From: Numidum massiliense
GTDB taxonomy: Bacteria > Bacillota > Bacilli > Thermoactinomycetales > Novibacillaceae
Reading direction: 5' to 3'
Assembly (NCBI RefSeq): GCF_001375555.1
Contig: NZ_CTDZ01000009.1
Location: 248,001-312,000, forward strand
Length of the DNA stretch: 64,000 nt
The notes under the pieces: generated by a model
Databases searched by the model: none
The model's input: only the letters and a program-made list of their open reading frames with translations
What the model was told of the DNA's origin: nothing
Translations under genes and position numbers: made by a program
Shown: positions 33,110 to 42,946 of the stretch, in pieces
Position numbering within the stretch: position 1 is the stretch's first letter
Layout: each line of letters begins with the position of its first letter

Positions 33110-34852
33110 ATGAGTGCACAGGCTATGCCAGCCGAAAATTTTTTGGAACGGATTAAGGAGGAACAGGGAGAGGAGCTAAGCGGAGCGGAAATTTTACTGC
33201 GCTGTCTCATACAAGAGGGCGTGGAGCACATTTTCGGATATCCGGGTGGGGCGGTTCTGCCGATTTACGATTCGCTGTACGCAAGTGCACTAAACCACCT
33301 CCTCACTCGGCACGAACAAGGCGCCGTGCACGCTGCCGACGGTTACGCGCGCGCCTCGGGTAAGCCGGGGGTCGTCATTGCGACATCGGGTCCGGGGGCG
33401 ACTAACTTAGTGACGGGCATCGCCACGGCGCATATGGATTCGATTCCGCTCGTCTGTATAACCGGGAACGTGGCGACGACGGCAATTGGCACGGACGCGT
33501 TTCAGGAGGCGGACATTACGGGTATTACGATGCCGATTACGAAACACAGCTATTTGGTGCGCGACACGCGCGACTTACCGCGCATCGTGAAGGAAGCTTT
33601 TCACATTGCGACGACAGGAAGGCCCGGTCCGGTGTTGATTGACATTCCGAAAGACGTCGCCAACAATAAAATTCGCTTCCAGATGGAGGAGCGCGTCTCG
33701 CTCCGCGGATACAATCCGACGACGAAGCCGCACCCGCTTCAAGTCGAGCGGTTGCGCCAAGCGGTTGCTGAGGCGAAACGGCCAGTCATTTTGGCTGGAG
33801 GCGGCGTCATCACTGCCGGCGCCGATGCGGAGTTGGTCGCTTTTGCCGAAGCGGCGCACATTCCGGTGACGACGTCGTTAATGGGGCTCGGCGGCTTTCC
33901 CGGGCAGCACCCGCTATTTTTAGGGATGCCGGGGATGCACGGCACGTACGCGGCGAACCAAGCGCTACTCAACTGCGATTTGCTCATAGGCATCGGGGCG
34001 CGCTTCGACGATCGAATTACGATGGGGCGTCTCGACAAATTTGCGACTAAGGCAAAAATTGTCCACATCGATATCGATCCGGCGGAAATCGGCAAAGTCG
34101 TCGAGACATACATCCCGCTTGTCGGCGATGTGAAACGCGTCTTGCAAGCTGTGAACGAGCGCGTACCGCAAACTGAGTCGGAGGACTGGCACGCCCAGAT
34201 TAACGCGTGGAAGCGAGAGTATCCCCTTTCGTACAAAAAGCATCCGAATACGTTGATGCCGCAGTGGGTGATTGAGCATTTGTATGAATCGACAGGTGGC
34301 GACGCGATTGTAGCGGTCGACGTCGGGCAGCACCAAATGTGGGTCGCGCAGTACTTTCATTTTGCCAAAACGCGTTCGCTATTATCCTCTAGCGGCCTAG
34401 GGACGATGGGCTTCGGCTTTCCGGCAGCAATCGGTGCGCAAATGGCAAACCCCGGGAAAACAGTTATTGCCGTAACCGGAGACGGCGGTTTTCAAATGAA
34501 CGCCCAAGAGTTGGCTATCTGCGCAATTCACAATATACCGGTAAAAGTGGCAATTATTAATAACCAATGTCTCGGGATGGTGCGGCAGTGGCAAGAGTTG
34601 TTCTATGAAAATCGGTACAGTCAGATCGATTTGTCCGGTAGCCCCGACTTCGTTAAGTTGGCCGAAGCGCACGGCGTACGCGGCTTCCGGGCGACGACGG
34701 AGGAAGAAGCGGCCGACGTGTGGCGGCAAGCGCTCGCCTTTCCGGGACCAGCCGTCGTCGACTTCCACGTCCGTCCGGAAGAAAACGTGTATCCAATGGT
34801 GGCGGCGGGCACCGGCCTCGACGAGATGATCATGGGGGAGGATGACGAATGA
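33110..34852 (+). CDS. ilvB: Acetolactate synthase, large (catalytic) subunit
   Basis: 580 residues, thiamine-diphosphate enzyme. The catalytic glutamate is Glu69 in [16 protein letters not shown]; the ThDP/Mg motif begins GDGGF (457 onward) and runs to [15 protein letters not shown]. It condenses pyruvate with pyruvate or 2-oxobutyrate, the first common step of branched-chain amino acid synthesis, with the IlvH regulatory subunit. ATG 33110 follows AAAGGAGGAG; open codons upstream are T-box leader. The stop overlaps the ilvH start (ATGA). Confidence 0.96.
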   Translation: MSAQAMPAENFLERIKEEQGEELSGAEILLRCLIQEGVEHIFGYPGGAVLPIYDSLYASALNHLLTRHEQGAVHAADGYARASGKPGVVIATSGPGATNLVTGIATAHMDSIPLVCITGNVATTAIGTDAFQEADITGITMPITKHSYLVRDTRDLPRIVKEAFHIATTGRPGPVLIDIPKDVANNKIRFQMEERVSLRGYNPTTKPHPLQVERLRQAVAEAKRPVILAGGGVITAGADAELVAFAEAAHIPVTTSLMGLGGFPGQHPLFLGMPGMHGTYAANQALLNCDLLIGIGARFDDRITMGRLDKFATKAKIVHIDIDPAEIGKVVETYIPLVGDVKRVLQAVNERVPQTESEDWHAQINAWKREYPLSYKKHPNTLMPQWVIEHLYESTGGDAIVAVDVGQHQMWVAQYFHFAKTRSLLSSSGLGTMGFGFPAAIGAQMANPGKTVIAVTGDGGFQMNAQELAICAIHNIPVKVAIINNQCLGMVRQWQELFYENRYSQIDLSGSPDFVKLAEAHGVRGFRATTEEEAADVWRQALAFPGPAVVDFHVRPEENVYPMVAAGTGLDEMIMGEDDE

Positions 34853-35334
34853 AACACGTGTTATCCGTACTCGTCAACAACACACCTGGGGTGTTAGCAC
34901 GGGTCGCCAGCTTGTTTGGCCGGCGCAACTTCAACATCGACAGCATCAGTGTCGGCGAGTCAGAAGAATCCGGACTGTCGCGTATGATCATCGTCTCCGA
35001 CGGGGACGACCAGACGATGGAGCAAGTGAAAAAGCAGCTACACAAGCTCGTCGACGTCATTAAAGTGCTCGATTTAAGTGAAAACCCGATGGTGGCGCGT
35101 GAGTTGATGTTGCTGAAAGTGGACGTCGCACCGGCGCAGCGCACCGAGGTGAACGGCATTTTAGAACCGTTCCGCGCCGCTGTCGTCGATGTCGGGGCTC
35201 ATTCGCTTGTCATCCAAGCGACTGGCGAAAGGCAGAAACTCGATGCCCTCGTCGAATTAATGGCTCCGTACGGGGTGAAAGAAATTTGCCGTACAGGCGT
35301 GACAGCAATGGCGCGAGCGCCGCTAAGTCGGTAA
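34849..35334 (+). CDS. ilvH: Acetolactate synthase, small (regulatory) subunit
   Basis: 161 residues. An N-terminal ACT domain (about 3-74: [38 protein letters not shown]) binds valine for feedback inhibition. The C-terminal ferredoxin-like domain ([10 protein letters not shown] to the end) stabilises the large subunit. The four-base overlap ATGA with ilvB couples their translation and stoichiometry; GGGGGAGGATG is the ribosome-binding site inside ilvB. Confidence 0.95.
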   Translation: MKHVLSVLVNNTPGVLARVASLFGRRNFNIDSISVGESEESGLSRMIIVSDGDDQTMEQVKKQLHKLVDVIKVLDLSENPMVARELMLLKVDVAPAQRTEVNGILEPFRAAVVDVGAHSLVIQATGERQKLDALVELMAPYGVKEICRTGVTAMARAPLSR

Positions 35335-35508
35335 CTCGTGCGGCAGGCAGAGTGCAAAAGGCGACATCAGACATTATGCGGTAGAACCCGTCCAGCGCTG
35401 TCGCCATTGACACGAGACATTATTACCTTGCGTCAGTCACACGATGCAACCTCAAAGGCGTTATTTTGATTTTTAACTAACTTTTCTTAATTACAGGAGG
35501 CACACACA

Positions 35509-36498
35509 ATGGTAAAAATGTACTACGAAAACGATGCAGATTTGAATGTATTGCAAGGGAAGACGGTCGCGGTCGTCGGTTACGGGAGCCAAGGACACGC
35601 GCACGCACAAAATTTGCGCGACAGCGGGGTGCAAGTGATCATCGGCGCGCGTCCCGGAAAATCGTGGAAACAGGCGGAAAAAGACGGCTTTACCGTTAAA
35701 ACGGTGGCAGAGGCGACCGAAGCGAGTGACGTCATTCAACTGTTGTTGCCGGACGAAGTGCAACCCGACACGTACAAAGAAGCGATCGAACCGCATTTAC
35801 AGCCAGGAAAAATGCTCATGTTCGCGCACGGCTTTAACATTCACTTCCAACAAATCGTGCCGCCGGAAAACGTCGACGTCGTACTCATCGCGCCGAAAGG
35901 TCCGGGTCACTTAGTGCGTCGCGTGTACGAAGAAGGGTTTGGCGTGCCAGCGTTAATCGCGGTTGAACAAAATGCGAGTGGGCAGGCGTTCGAGATCGGT
36001 ATGGCTTATGCGAAAGGGATCGGGGCGACGAAAGCGGGCGTTTTGGAAACGACGTTTAAAGAAGAGACGGAAACAGACTTGTTCGGCGAGCAAACAGTGC
36101 TGTGCGGCGGTGTGACCGAACTCGTCAAAGCCGGGTTCAAAACGTTAGTCGACGCCGGTTACCAACCGGAAATCGCCTATTTCGAATGTTTCCACGAGTT
36201 AAAGCTCATCGTTGACCTCATGTACGAGGGCGGACTGAGCGGGATGCGCTACTCCATTAGCGATACGGCCGAGTTCGGCGACTACTCGAGCGGCAAGCGC
36301 GTCATCGGGGAAGCGTCGAAGCAAGCGATGGAAGACGTATTGAAAGACATTCAAAACGGGACGTTCGCCAAAAAGTGGATCGAGGAACATAAGAGTGGTC
36401 GGCCAAACTTTAACCGCATGAGACAAGAGGATCAAGATAGCCAATTAGAACAAGTAGGGAAAGAGTTGCGCGACATGATGTCGTGGATCGAGAAGTAA
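35509..36498 (+). CDS. ilvC: Ketol-acid reductoisomerase (NADP+)
   Basis: 329 residues, class I. The Rossmann motif [13 protein letters not shown] starts near residue 24, and [10 protein letters not shown] is the cofactor-specificity loop. The Mg-binding C-terminal knotted domain includes [18 protein letters not shown] and [17 protein letters not shown]. It isomerises and reduces acetolactate and acetohydroxybutyrate. ATG 35509 has AGGAGG 8 bases upstream. About 174 bases separate it from ilvH with no terminator. Confidence 0.97.
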   Translation: MVKMYYENDADLNVLQGKTVAVVGYGSQGHAHAQNLRDSGVQVIIGARPGKSWKQAEKDGFTVKTVAEATEASDVIQLLLPDEVQPDTYKEAIEPHLQPGKMLMFAHGFNIHFQQIVPPENVDVVLIAPKGPGHLVRRVYEEGFGVPALIAVEQNASGQAFEIGMAYAKGIGATKAGVLETTFKEETETDLFGEQTVLCGGVTELVKAGFKTLVDAGYQPEIAYFECFHELKLIVDLMYEGGLSGMRYSISDTAEFGDYSSGKRVIGEASKQAMEDVLKDIQNGTFAKKWIEEHKSGRPNFNRMRQEDQDSQLEQVGKELRDMMSWIEK

Positions 36499-36525
36499 CG
36501 GACACACATAAAGTCGCAAATGGTC

Positions 36526-36595
36526 GGCGTCCCCGGCGAGGCGTTGAGGGAGTTGAGGGATTAAGGAAGGCATTAACGGTGGACCCGGGGACGCC
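36526..36595 (+). other. Long-range perfect inverted repeat between ilvC and leuA
   Basis: GGCGTCCCCGG (36526-36536) and CCGGGGACGCC (36585-36595) form a perfect 11-base, very GC-rich stem around 48 bases. There is no T-run, so it is more likely an mRNA processing or stability element than a terminator. Differential mRNA processing of the B. subtilis ilv-leu transcript is known. Confidence 0.6.
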
Positions 36596-36642
36596 GCAGC
36601 AAGTGGATACAAGGCAAGTAATCATACGGAGGAGGTAACAAC

Positions 36643-38211
36643 GTGCGAACGATAAAAATATTTGATACGACATTGCGCGACGGTGAGCAGTCCCCAGGGG
36701 TCAACTTAAGCCAAAAAGAAAAGGTGGAGATTGCGCTCCAACTCGAGCGTTTAGGCGTCGATCTCATCGAAGCGGGGTTCGCGGCGGCCTCACCCGGTGA
36801 CTTCGCCTCGGTTCAAGCGGTCGCCAAAGCTGTGAAAAACTCGAGCGTCGTCAGTCTCGCCCGCTCGGTAAAAAAAGATATCGACGCGGCGCGAGAGGCG
36901 CTTAAAGATGCCGAACACCCTTGTTTGCACATCTTTCTCGCGACGTCGCCGATTCACCGCGAGTACAAGCTTTGCATGACGAAGGAGCAGGTGCTGGAAC
37001 AAGCAGCCGAAGCGATTGCGTACGGAAAGAAGTTTTTCTCAGAAATTGAGTTTTCCGCCGAAGACGCGGGACGTACCGAATTGGATTTTTTAGTCGAAGT
37101 GGCGCAAATGGCTGTTAAGAACGGTGCGACCGTCCTTAACTTGCCTGACACCGTCGGCTACTTAACACCGGCAGAGTACGCGCACATTTTTAAATATGTC
37201 GCCGAACAAGTGCCAGACCTCGGTAAGTTGCGCCTCAGCGCCCACTGTCACGACGACTTAGGGATGGCGGTTGCTAATAGCTTAGCCGCGGTTGAAGCGG
37301 GCGTGGGGCAAATCGAAGGGACGATTAACGGCATCGGTGAGCGAGCCGGTAACGCGGCGATCGAAGAAGTAGCCGTTGCGATAGAGACGCGCAAAGATTT
37401 TTATCCGGCTGCAACTAGGCTCAATTTAAGGGAAATTGCCCGCACGAGCCGCTTAGTGAGTAAGTTGACGGGGATGTTCGTCCCCGGGAACAAAGCGGTC
37501 GTCGGTGCGAACGCATTTGCCCACGAATCGGGTATCCACCAAGACGGCATGTTGAAAAACGAAGCGACGTACGAAATTATGCGTCCGGAATTGGTCGGAC
37601 ACGATCGGACGAATTTGGTACTCGGAAAACACTCGGGACGGCACGCCTTCCGCGAACGGTTAAAAGACCTGGGCTATACGCTCGCCGACGAGCAAGTGAA
37701 TCAACTGTTTGTCCGTTTCAAAAAATTGGCCGACCGCAAAAAGACGATGGATGACGACGATGTGATTGCGTTAGTCGAAGAGCGATTGGACGATAGTGCA
37801 GAAATATTTAGCTTGGAGTACTTCCATTTGTCTTACGGGACACAATCGGTACCGACAGCGACGGTACGCGTCACCTATAAAGGTGAACAGGTGATCGGGG
37901 AAGCGGCGTGTGGCAACGGTTCGGTTGACGCCATTTACAAAGCGATCGACCGCGTCGTTGGGGTCGACGTCGAACTCGTCGATTACAAAATCGCTTCCGT
38001 GACACACGGTAAGGACGCGCTCGGCGAGGTGTTCGTCCAGCTGCGCAAAGACGGTGTCACGGTGCAAGGGCGCGGCGTCAGTACCGATGTGCTCGAAGCG
38101 AGTGCCCGTGCCTATATTGAAGCGGTGAACCGTTTGTTCGTGCGCCTCGGCCACGACAGCCGTCCAGCCGCAGTTGGCGCTGTGGCGGGTGCGAGCGCTT
38201 TGGGAAGCTAA
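36643..38211 (+). CDS. leuA: 2-Isopropylmalate synthase
   Basis: 522 residues. The HMGL-like TIM barrel opens [16 protein letters not shown] and includes [16 protein letters not shown] (metal-binding His residues) and [15 protein letters not shown]. The C-terminal LeuA regulatory domain (about 390-510: [20 protein letters not shown]) gives leucine feedback. It condenses acetyl-CoA with 2-oxoisovalerate, committing to leucine. GTG 36643 has GGAGGAGG about 9 bases upstream. Confidence 0.96.
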   Translation: MRTIKIFDTTLRDGEQSPGVNLSQKEKVEIALQLERLGVDLIEAGFAAASPGDFASVQAVAKAVKNSSVVSLARSVKKDIDAAREALKDAEHPCLHIFLATSPIHREYKLCMTKEQVLEQAAEAIAYGKKFFSEIEFSAEDAGRTELDFLVEVAQMAVKNGATVLNLPDTVGYLTPAEYAHIFKYVAEQVPDLGKLRLSAHCHDDLGMAVANSLAAVEAGVGQIEGTINGIGERAGNAAIEEVAVAIETRKDFYPAATRLNLREIARTSRLVSKLTGMFVPGNKAVVGANAFAHESGIHQDGMLKNEATYEIMRPELVGHDRTNLVLGKHSGRHAFRERLKDLGYTLADEQVNQLFVRFKKLADRKKTMDDDDVIALVEERLDDSAEIFSLEYFHLSYGTQSVPTATVRVTYKGEQVIGEAACGNGSVDAIYKAIDRVVGVDVELVDYKIASVTHGKDALGEVFVQLRKDGVTVQGRGVSTDVLEASARAYIEAVNRLFVRLGHDSRPAAVGAVAGASALGS

Positions 38212-38235
38212 ACGGGCGAACGAGGCACTCACTCG

Positions 38236-38342
38236 GGCGAATTCAGCGCAAACTGAATGCGAATTAGGCACCAATTCAGCGCAAAGACGGCGCGAACGAC
38301 GGCCAGCGGCAAACGGCGAGTAGCGACATGCTGCCGCTGGCC
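38236..38342 (+). other. leuA-leuB intercistronic repeats and hairpin
   Basis: AATTCAGCGCAAA occurs twice (about 38239 and 38273). GGCCAGCGGCA (38301-38311) pairs perfectly with TGCCGCTGGCC (38332-38342) around 20 bases, without a T-run. The 240-base gap has no supported gene. A role in mRNA stability is possible. Confidence 0.6.
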
Positions 38343-38451
38343 TGCCGCGCGAGCTGCAGCAATGGCGCAATGGACTGAGAAGCGAACGCTGCTAGCGAAT
38401 AGACAGCAGGTGAAACAAAGATGACATCGTATACGGAAGGGTGCACGTGTA

Positions 38452-39531
38452 GTGGCGAAAGAGAAGCGAATCGCAGTATTGCCCGGTGACGGGATCGGGG
38501 CAGAAATAGTTGCAGAAGCCGTCAAAGTACTGGAACGTGTGGCAGACATTTTTGATTACGAGTTTACGTTTGATTACGGCAGCATCGGCGGTGCGGCGAT
38601 CGATGAGACGGGCGCCCCGCTCCCCGCTGAAACGTTGGAACTCGCTAAACAGGCGGACGCGGTGTTGCTTGGCGCGGTCGGCGGTCCGAAGTGGGATCAG
38701 TTGCCGGGTCATTTGCGGCCGGAAAAAGCGCTGCTCACCTTGCGCAAGGAGCTAGAACTGTACGCCAACTTGCGACCGGCAGCGCCGCACGAAGAACTCA
38801 TCGCCAGTTCGACGTTAAAAGAAGCTGTCGTGCGCGGAGTCGACTTACTCGTCGTGCGGGAGTTGACGGGCGGCCTATACTTCGGGGAGAAAAAGCGTGA
38901 GCAGTCGGCTGATGGCGAAGTGGCGATCGATACGCTCGTATACAGTGAACGCGAAGTGGAACGCATCGTGCGCAAGGCGTTTGACATCGCCCGCTTGCGC
39001 CGCAAGCACTTGACGTCGGTCGATAAGGCGAACGTGTTAGAGAGCTCGCGCCTGTGGCGTTCCGTCGTGGAACAGGTCGCGCCGGATTACCCCGACGTGA
39101 CGCTTGAGCATATGTTAGTCGACAACTGTGCCATGCAACTCGTACGCCGACCGAAGGCGTTCGACGTCATCGTGACTGAAAATATGTTTGGTGATATTCT
39201 AAGCGATGAAGCTGCAATTTTAACAGGATCGATCGGTATGTTGCCTTCTGCCAGTTTAGGTGTCGGCAATCGCGGACTGTACGAACCGGTACACGGCTCT
39301 GCTCCCGACATCGCAGGGCTGGGAAAGGCTAACCCAATGGCGACCGTCCTGTCCGTTGCGATGATGCTCAAGTACTCGTTCGGCGACGAGGCTGCAGCAG
39401 ACGCGATCGAACGAGCGGTGGCGCGCGTTCTAAGCAGTGGATTGCGTACGGCCGATCTCGTAGCACCGGGGCAAAAGGCGCTCAGTACGGAAGCATGTGG
39501 CGACAAAATTGTCGCTAATCTAGAACAGTAA
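38452..39531 (+). CDS. leuB: 3-Isopropylmalate dehydrogenase
   Basis: 359 residues. [20 protein letters not shown] opens the fold, [13 protein letters not shown] and [14 protein letters not shown] carry the substrate and metal contacts, and [20 protein letters not shown] binds NAD. It oxidises and decarboxylates 3-isopropylmalate. GTG 38452 fits the family N-terminus, with GGAAGGGTG about ten bases upstream. leuC and leuD do not follow; the next gene is unrelated. Confidence 0.95.
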   Translation: MAKEKRIAVLPGDGIGAEIVAEAVKVLERVADIFDYEFTFDYGSIGGAAIDETGAPLPAETLELAKQADAVLLGAVGGPKWDQLPGHLRPEKALLTLRKELELYANLRPAAPHEELIASSTLKEAVVRGVDLLVVRELTGGLYFGEKKREQSADGEVAIDTLVYSEREVERIVRKAFDIARLRRKHLTSVDKANVLESSRLWRSVVEQVAPDYPDVTLEHMLVDNCAMQLVRRPKAFDVIVTENMFGDILSDEAAILTGSIGMLPSASLGVGNRGLYEPVHGSAPDIAGLGKANPMATVLSVAMMLKYSFGDEAAADAIERAVARVLSSGLRTADLVAPGQKALSTEACGDKIVANLEQ

Positions 39532-39794
39532 CAGCGTGGTTAAGTGGAAGTGTGCTAGAATATAGCCGCTAGCTGGGTGTAAATTTCTTCCTCACTCACT
39601 GTGAGTTTGTGCGTTGCAGATTTGTCTACTGACGGCTGTCGCCGTTGTTTTCGCTTTGCTCGTCCAAACATCGCTTAGCCGCAATGTTGTTCCGAACGGC
39701 AATTTAGACTCCTCTTAGCGGGCGTGCGTCCATTCCCTCCCCCTATCTTCACCATACGTTAATTAAGAGAAGGGATCGGGAAGGAGGGAGTACC

Positions 39795-39992
39795 TTGCCT
39801 GCAAAAACGAAGGGGGGCTTCTTCGGAGGATTCGCCTGGTGGTGGGTCCTGATCATTTTATTTTTTTTCTTCCTCGTTTTTTGGTGGGGCTGGTGGGGCT
39901 TCGGCTGGAATGGATACGGCTATTACCCTTACGACGGATACGACGGTTTCGATGGTGCCGACGGTTACGGCGGCTACCCGCCAGTATACTAA
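39795..39992 (+). CDS. Small aromatic- and glycine-rich membrane protein (65 aa), function unknown
   Basis: A very short N-terminus (MPAKTKGG) is followed by a hydrophobic helix packed with Trp and Phe (WWWVLIILFFFFLVFWWGWW, about residues 15-34) and then a Tyr/Gly/Asp-rich tail with YDG-like repeats ending PPVY. TTG 39795 has an excellent GGAAGGAGGGAG upstream, and a terminator follows at once, so it is a single-gene unit. It loosely resembles small YjcZ-type sporulation or coat proteins; that resemblance is compositional only. Confidence 0.7.
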   Translation: MPAKTKGGFFGGFAWWWVLIILFFFFLVFWWGWWGFGWNGYGYYPYDGYDGFDGADGYGGYPPVY

Positions 39993-40005
39993 ACAAAGTT
40001 GCGCC

Positions 40006-40046
40006 AAAAAGAGCTCCCTGTCCGATAAACAGGAGGGCTCTTTTTT
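40006..40046 (+). terminator. Terminator after the small aromatic protein gene
   Basis: AAAAAGAGCTCCCTGT pairs with ACAGGAGGGCTCTTTTTT around a six-base loop, with T-runs on both strands. Confidence 0.85.
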
Positions 40047-40136
40047 CTATAAAAAACAACTTGGGTGTGTACGCGGTACACGTCCTCTTGCGGCGGTGAA
40101 TACAATGTGGAAAAACTGTTCCTAGGGGTGGTGTGC

Positions 40137-40562
40137 GTGCCCAAACTAACGCCGTGGTTTTCTTCTCCTAACGACATCTTGCGCATGTGGCGCGATATGT
40201 TAGGCCACGCCTTTTCCCAGTCGCTAGAACTGCCAGCGTGGCTAAACAGCGATACGTATGAGACCGATTCCGAGTGGGTGTGTATGATGGAAATTCCCGG
40301 GCTCACCCCGCAGCACGAAGTGGACGTGCGCGTACAGAACGGGTCGCTCGTCGTAACCGGAAACAGCCAGGACGTTCGGAAAAATGCCTTCGACTGCGGA
40401 AAAACGCATTACCAAATGGCGATGTCGTTTAGTCAGGTGATCCCGCTTCCTAATCATTTACAGGTGGAAAAGCTTGCAACTGAATTAGACGGCCAGGTAC
40501 TTACCGTACGCATTCCGAAACGGCATAGGGGAAAAAGACATCGCCGCATGCACGGCCGTTGA
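40137..40562 (+). CDS. Hsp20/alpha-crystallin family small heat-shock protein
   Basis: About 141 residues. The alpha-crystallin core runs about 45-130: YETDSEWVCMMEIPGL, VDVRVQNGSLVVTGN, a MSFSQVIPLP segment, and ELDGQVLTVRIPK near the end. Small heat-shock proteins hold unfolded proteins in large oligomers without ATP. The C-terminus is very basic (RHRGKRHRRMHGR) and lacks a clear I-x-I motif. GTG 40137 follows AGGGG by eight bases; GTG 40131 and 40128 are alternatives. No heat-shock operator was identified. Confidence 0.8.
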   Translation: MPKLTPWFSSPNDILRMWRDMLGHAFSQSLELPAWLNSDTYETDSEWVCMMEIPGLTPQHEVDVRVQNGSLVVTGNSQDVRKNAFDCGKTHYQMAMSFSQVIPLPNHLQVEKLATELDGQVLTVRIPKRHRGKRHRRMHGR

Positions 40563-40584
40563 ACATAAAGAGTTACGAAACGCT

Positions 40585-40662
40585 AACAGTTGCAGAGTAA
40601 AAAAGTAAGCCTCCCTTGCCGCAAACAGTTGCACAGTAAAAAAAGTAAGCCCCCCTTGCCGC
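40585..40662 (+). repeat. Tandem 38-base repeat upstream of the M42 peptidase
   Basis: AACAGTTGCAGAGTAAAAAA and the following GTAAGCCTCCCTTGCCGC (40585-40622) is repeated at 40624-40662 with two substitutions and one inserted A. A TATAAT (40670-40675) follows directly, so the second copy lies in the -35 region of a likely promoter. Confidence 0.8.
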
Positions 40663-40712
40663 GTTGCGATATAATAAGAAAGTAGCTATTTTCGTTAGGG
40701 GGCTTATACATA

Positions 40713-41816
40713 GTGGGAGAGCAATGCGAGAAAGAACAACAGACGTTAAATTTATACCGGCGCTTAACGGAAGCGCCTGGCGTTCCCGGGCACGAGGCAC
40801 CGGTGCGTCACATCATGAGCGAGCTGATGGCGCCGTACGCGGACGAACTGACCGTGGACAACTTGGGTAGCTTGATTGCGCGCAAGCAAGGTGAGGCGAA
40901 CGGACCGCGCATTATGTTAGCCGGACATATGGACGAGGTCGGCTTTATGGTCACGCGCATTACCGAAGGAGGGTTCCTGAAGTTTTTACCGCTCGGCGGC
41001 TGGTGGAATCAAGTCATGCTCGCGCAGCGCGTACGCGTACTCACGCGCAAAGGTGAATTGATGGGCGTGATCGGTTCTAAACCGCCACACGTGCTACCGG
41101 CAGAGGAGCGGAAAAAACCGGTCAAAATCGAAGACATGTTCATCGATGTCGGCGCGTTAAGTAAAGAAGAAGCCGAATCGTTCGGCATCCGTCCCGGCGA
41201 CTCTGTCGTTCCAGACTGTCCGTTTACGGAAATGGCCAATCCAAAAATGCTGATGGCAAAAGCGTGGGACAACCGCTTCGGTTGTATCGTCGCCTTGGAG
41301 GTGCTGCGCCAACTGCACGAGCAGCAGCATCCAAATACCGTCTTCAGCGTCGCCACAGTGCAAGAAGAGGTCGGCCTGCGCGGGGCGCAAACGTCGGTTC
41401 ACACCGTCAAACCGGACATCGCCTTTGCGATCGACGTCGGAATCGACGGCTCGACCCCGGGGATGAAGCCGGACGATTCGCAAGGGGAAATTGGTAAAGG
41501 ACCGCAAATTACGCTGTACGACGCGACGATGATCGCACACCGCGGCTTGCGGGAATTCGTCATTGAAACAGCGGAAAGCGAAGGCATTCCGTACCAATTT
41601 GAAGCGATGCCAGGCGGCGGCACAGACGCCGGGAGATTCTTTTTGCACGGTCAAGGCGTACCTTCACTCGCCATTTGCGTGCCGACTCGTTACATTCATT
41701 CGCATGCGTCGATCATTCACCGCGACGACATCGACCATACGGTGCGTCTACTCGTCGCTCTCATAAAGAAAATGGATCGCCAGGCGGTCGACCACATTAT
41801 GAATAACCCGCATTAA
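40713..41816 (+). CDS. M42-family aminopeptidase
   Basis: 367 residues. Metal and catalytic residues of M42 peptidases are visible: His in LAGHMDEVGF, bridging Asp in AKAWDNRFGC, Glu-Glu in VQEEVGLRGAQ, Asp in AIDVGIDG, and the terminal His in RYIHSHASIIH. These are cobalt- or zinc-dependent cytosolic aminopeptidases forming tetrahedral dodecamers. B. subtilis YsdC, near rplT, is the closest expected relative. GTG 40713 follows TTAGGGGGC by about ten bases. Confidence 0.9.
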   Translation: MGEQCEKEQQTLNLYRRLTEAPGVPGHEAPVRHIMSELMAPYADELTVDNLGSLIARKQGEANGPRIMLAGHMDEVGFMVTRITEGGFLKFLPLGGWWNQVMLAQRVRVLTRKGELMGVIGSKPPHVLPAEERKKPVKIEDMFIDVGALSKEEAESFGIRPGDSVVPDCPFTEMANPKMLMAKAWDNRFGCIVALEVLRQLHEQQHPNTVFSVATVQEEVGLRGAQTSVHTVKPDIAFAIDVGIDGSTPGMKPDDSQGEIGKGPQITLYDATMIAHRGLREFVIETAESEGIPYQFEAMPGGGTDAGRFFLHGQGVPSLAICVPTRYIHSHASIIHRDDIDHTVRLLVALIKKMDRQAVDHIMNNPH

Positions 41817-41868
41817 GCGACAAATATCTTTATACGATCCCTGTACAGGGTGAGCGTTATATCCTAAA

Positions 41869-42105
41869 CTAAAACGGTTTTTGTGGTTCCTGCGGCAAAT
41901 GTTCGTGCAGTGTCTCGATCATTTGCCGCTTGTTTTCAGTGTCGCTGTTTTGCCAAATGAGTTCAAACACGACTCCTAGGCCAGGTAACAGTTTTTCCTC
42001 GTGCTGTTCGATTGAATCGACGACCATCTCGTGCAGCTGTTTTTCATCCATTTCGTAAATGTTGTGAATGACTGCCTGACGAATATCGATACTTTCCAGT
42101 CCCAA
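41869..42105 (-). CDS. sspI: Small acid-soluble spore protein SspI
   Basis: 78 residues. DIRQAVIHNI, VVDSIEQHEEKLLPGLGVVF and ELIWQ match B. subtilis SspI (RHAVIANV, EEKMLPGLGVLFEVIWQ). SspI is a minor forespore protein. TTG 42105 has GGGAGGAT six to eight bases upstream. As in B. subtilis the gene lies beside the SpoU-type methylase/pheS region. It is the only minus-strand gene between 22 and 52 kb. Confidence 0.9.
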   Translation of the reverse strand: MGLESIDIRQAVIHNIYEMDEKQLHEMVVDSIEQHEEKLLPGLGVVFELIWQNSDTENKRQMIETLHEHLPQEPQKPF

Positions 42106-42197
42106 GGTAAAATCCTCCCTTACGTTTGAAGTTCTCTGCTCGTTGTCGTTGTTAAACCTTGCTTAGTATGCCACGGGCAGAAGAAAATATGAGCATC

Positions 42198-42226
42198 TTG
42201 TCATCGTCCCCCGCTTCGACTACACT
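42198..42226 (+). promoter_or_regulatory. Promoter of the ktr gene
   Basis: -35 TTGTCA (42198-42203), 17-base spacer, -10 TACACT (42221-42226), with the GTG start 65 bases further on. Confidence 0.6.
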
Positions 42227-42290
42227 TAAGAAATGAACGAACGCACGAGGGGTTGGACGACCTCTTTCGTGGAAAAAAGGGGAGCGCATC

Positions 42291-42944
42291 GTGAAGAAAC
42301 AGTTCGCCGTCATCGGCTTAGGTCGCTTCGGGGGGAGTGTCGCCCAGACGCTCAGTGACATGGGTTACGAGGTGTTGGCAATCGACCGAAGTGAGCAGCG
42401 CATACAAGACTTTGCCAACGTCGTGACACACGCCGTCGAAGCGGATTCGACGGATGAGAACGTATTAAAGGCGCTCGGCATTCGCAACTTTGACATCGCC
42501 GTCGTCTCGATCGGCGAAAATATTCAAGCGAGCATTTTAACGACACTCATATTAAAAGAGCTCGGCGTTGGAAAAATCGTCGTAAAAGCACAAAACGACC
42601 TTCACGGTAAAGTGTTGTTTAAAATCGGCGCCGATAAAGTTGTCTACCCGGAACGGGATATGGGCATTCGCGTCGTACACAATCTCATCTCGCCGAACAT
42701 TCTCGACATCATTGAACTGGCAGACGACTACAGCATCGTAGAAATAAGTGCTGGCGATTTTTTTGCGGGAAAAACGTTAATGGAATTAGATATCCGGGCG
42801 AAGTTTGGCTGTAACGTGATGGCGATTAAGAGCGGCGATAACATTAATATTGCGCCGCTGGCGACAGATGTGATACAAAAAGGCGATGTGTTAGTCGTCA
42901 TCGGACACAATAACGATTTACAACAACTGGAGGAGCGCGCATAG
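42291..42944 (+). CDS. ktrA: Potassium uptake regulatory subunit KtrA/KtrC (RCK protein)
   Basis: 217 residues. RCK_N Rossmann domain with GLGRFGGSV (9-17) and the adenine-binding acid in LAIDRSEQR, then an RCK_C domain (about 135-217: DIIELADDYSIVEISAGDF). These cytosolic rings bind ATP/ADP and c-di-AMP and gate the Ktr potassium channel. No membrane subunit (KtrB/KtrD) is adjacent. GTG 42291 follows GGGGAGCG. It ends two bases before the methylase gene. KtrA and KtrC cannot be told apart by eye. Confidence 0.9.
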   Translation: MKKQFAVIGLGRFGGSVAQTLSDMGYEVLAIDRSEQRIQDFANVVTHAVEADSTDENVLKALGIRNFDIAVVSIGENIQASILTTLILKELGVGKIVVKAQNDLHGKVLFKIGADKVVYPERDMGIRVVHNLISPNILDIIELADDYSIVEISAGDFFAGKTLMELDIRAKFGCNVMAIKSGDNINIAPLATDVIQKGDVLVVIGHNNDLQQLEERA

Positions 42945-42946
42945 CG

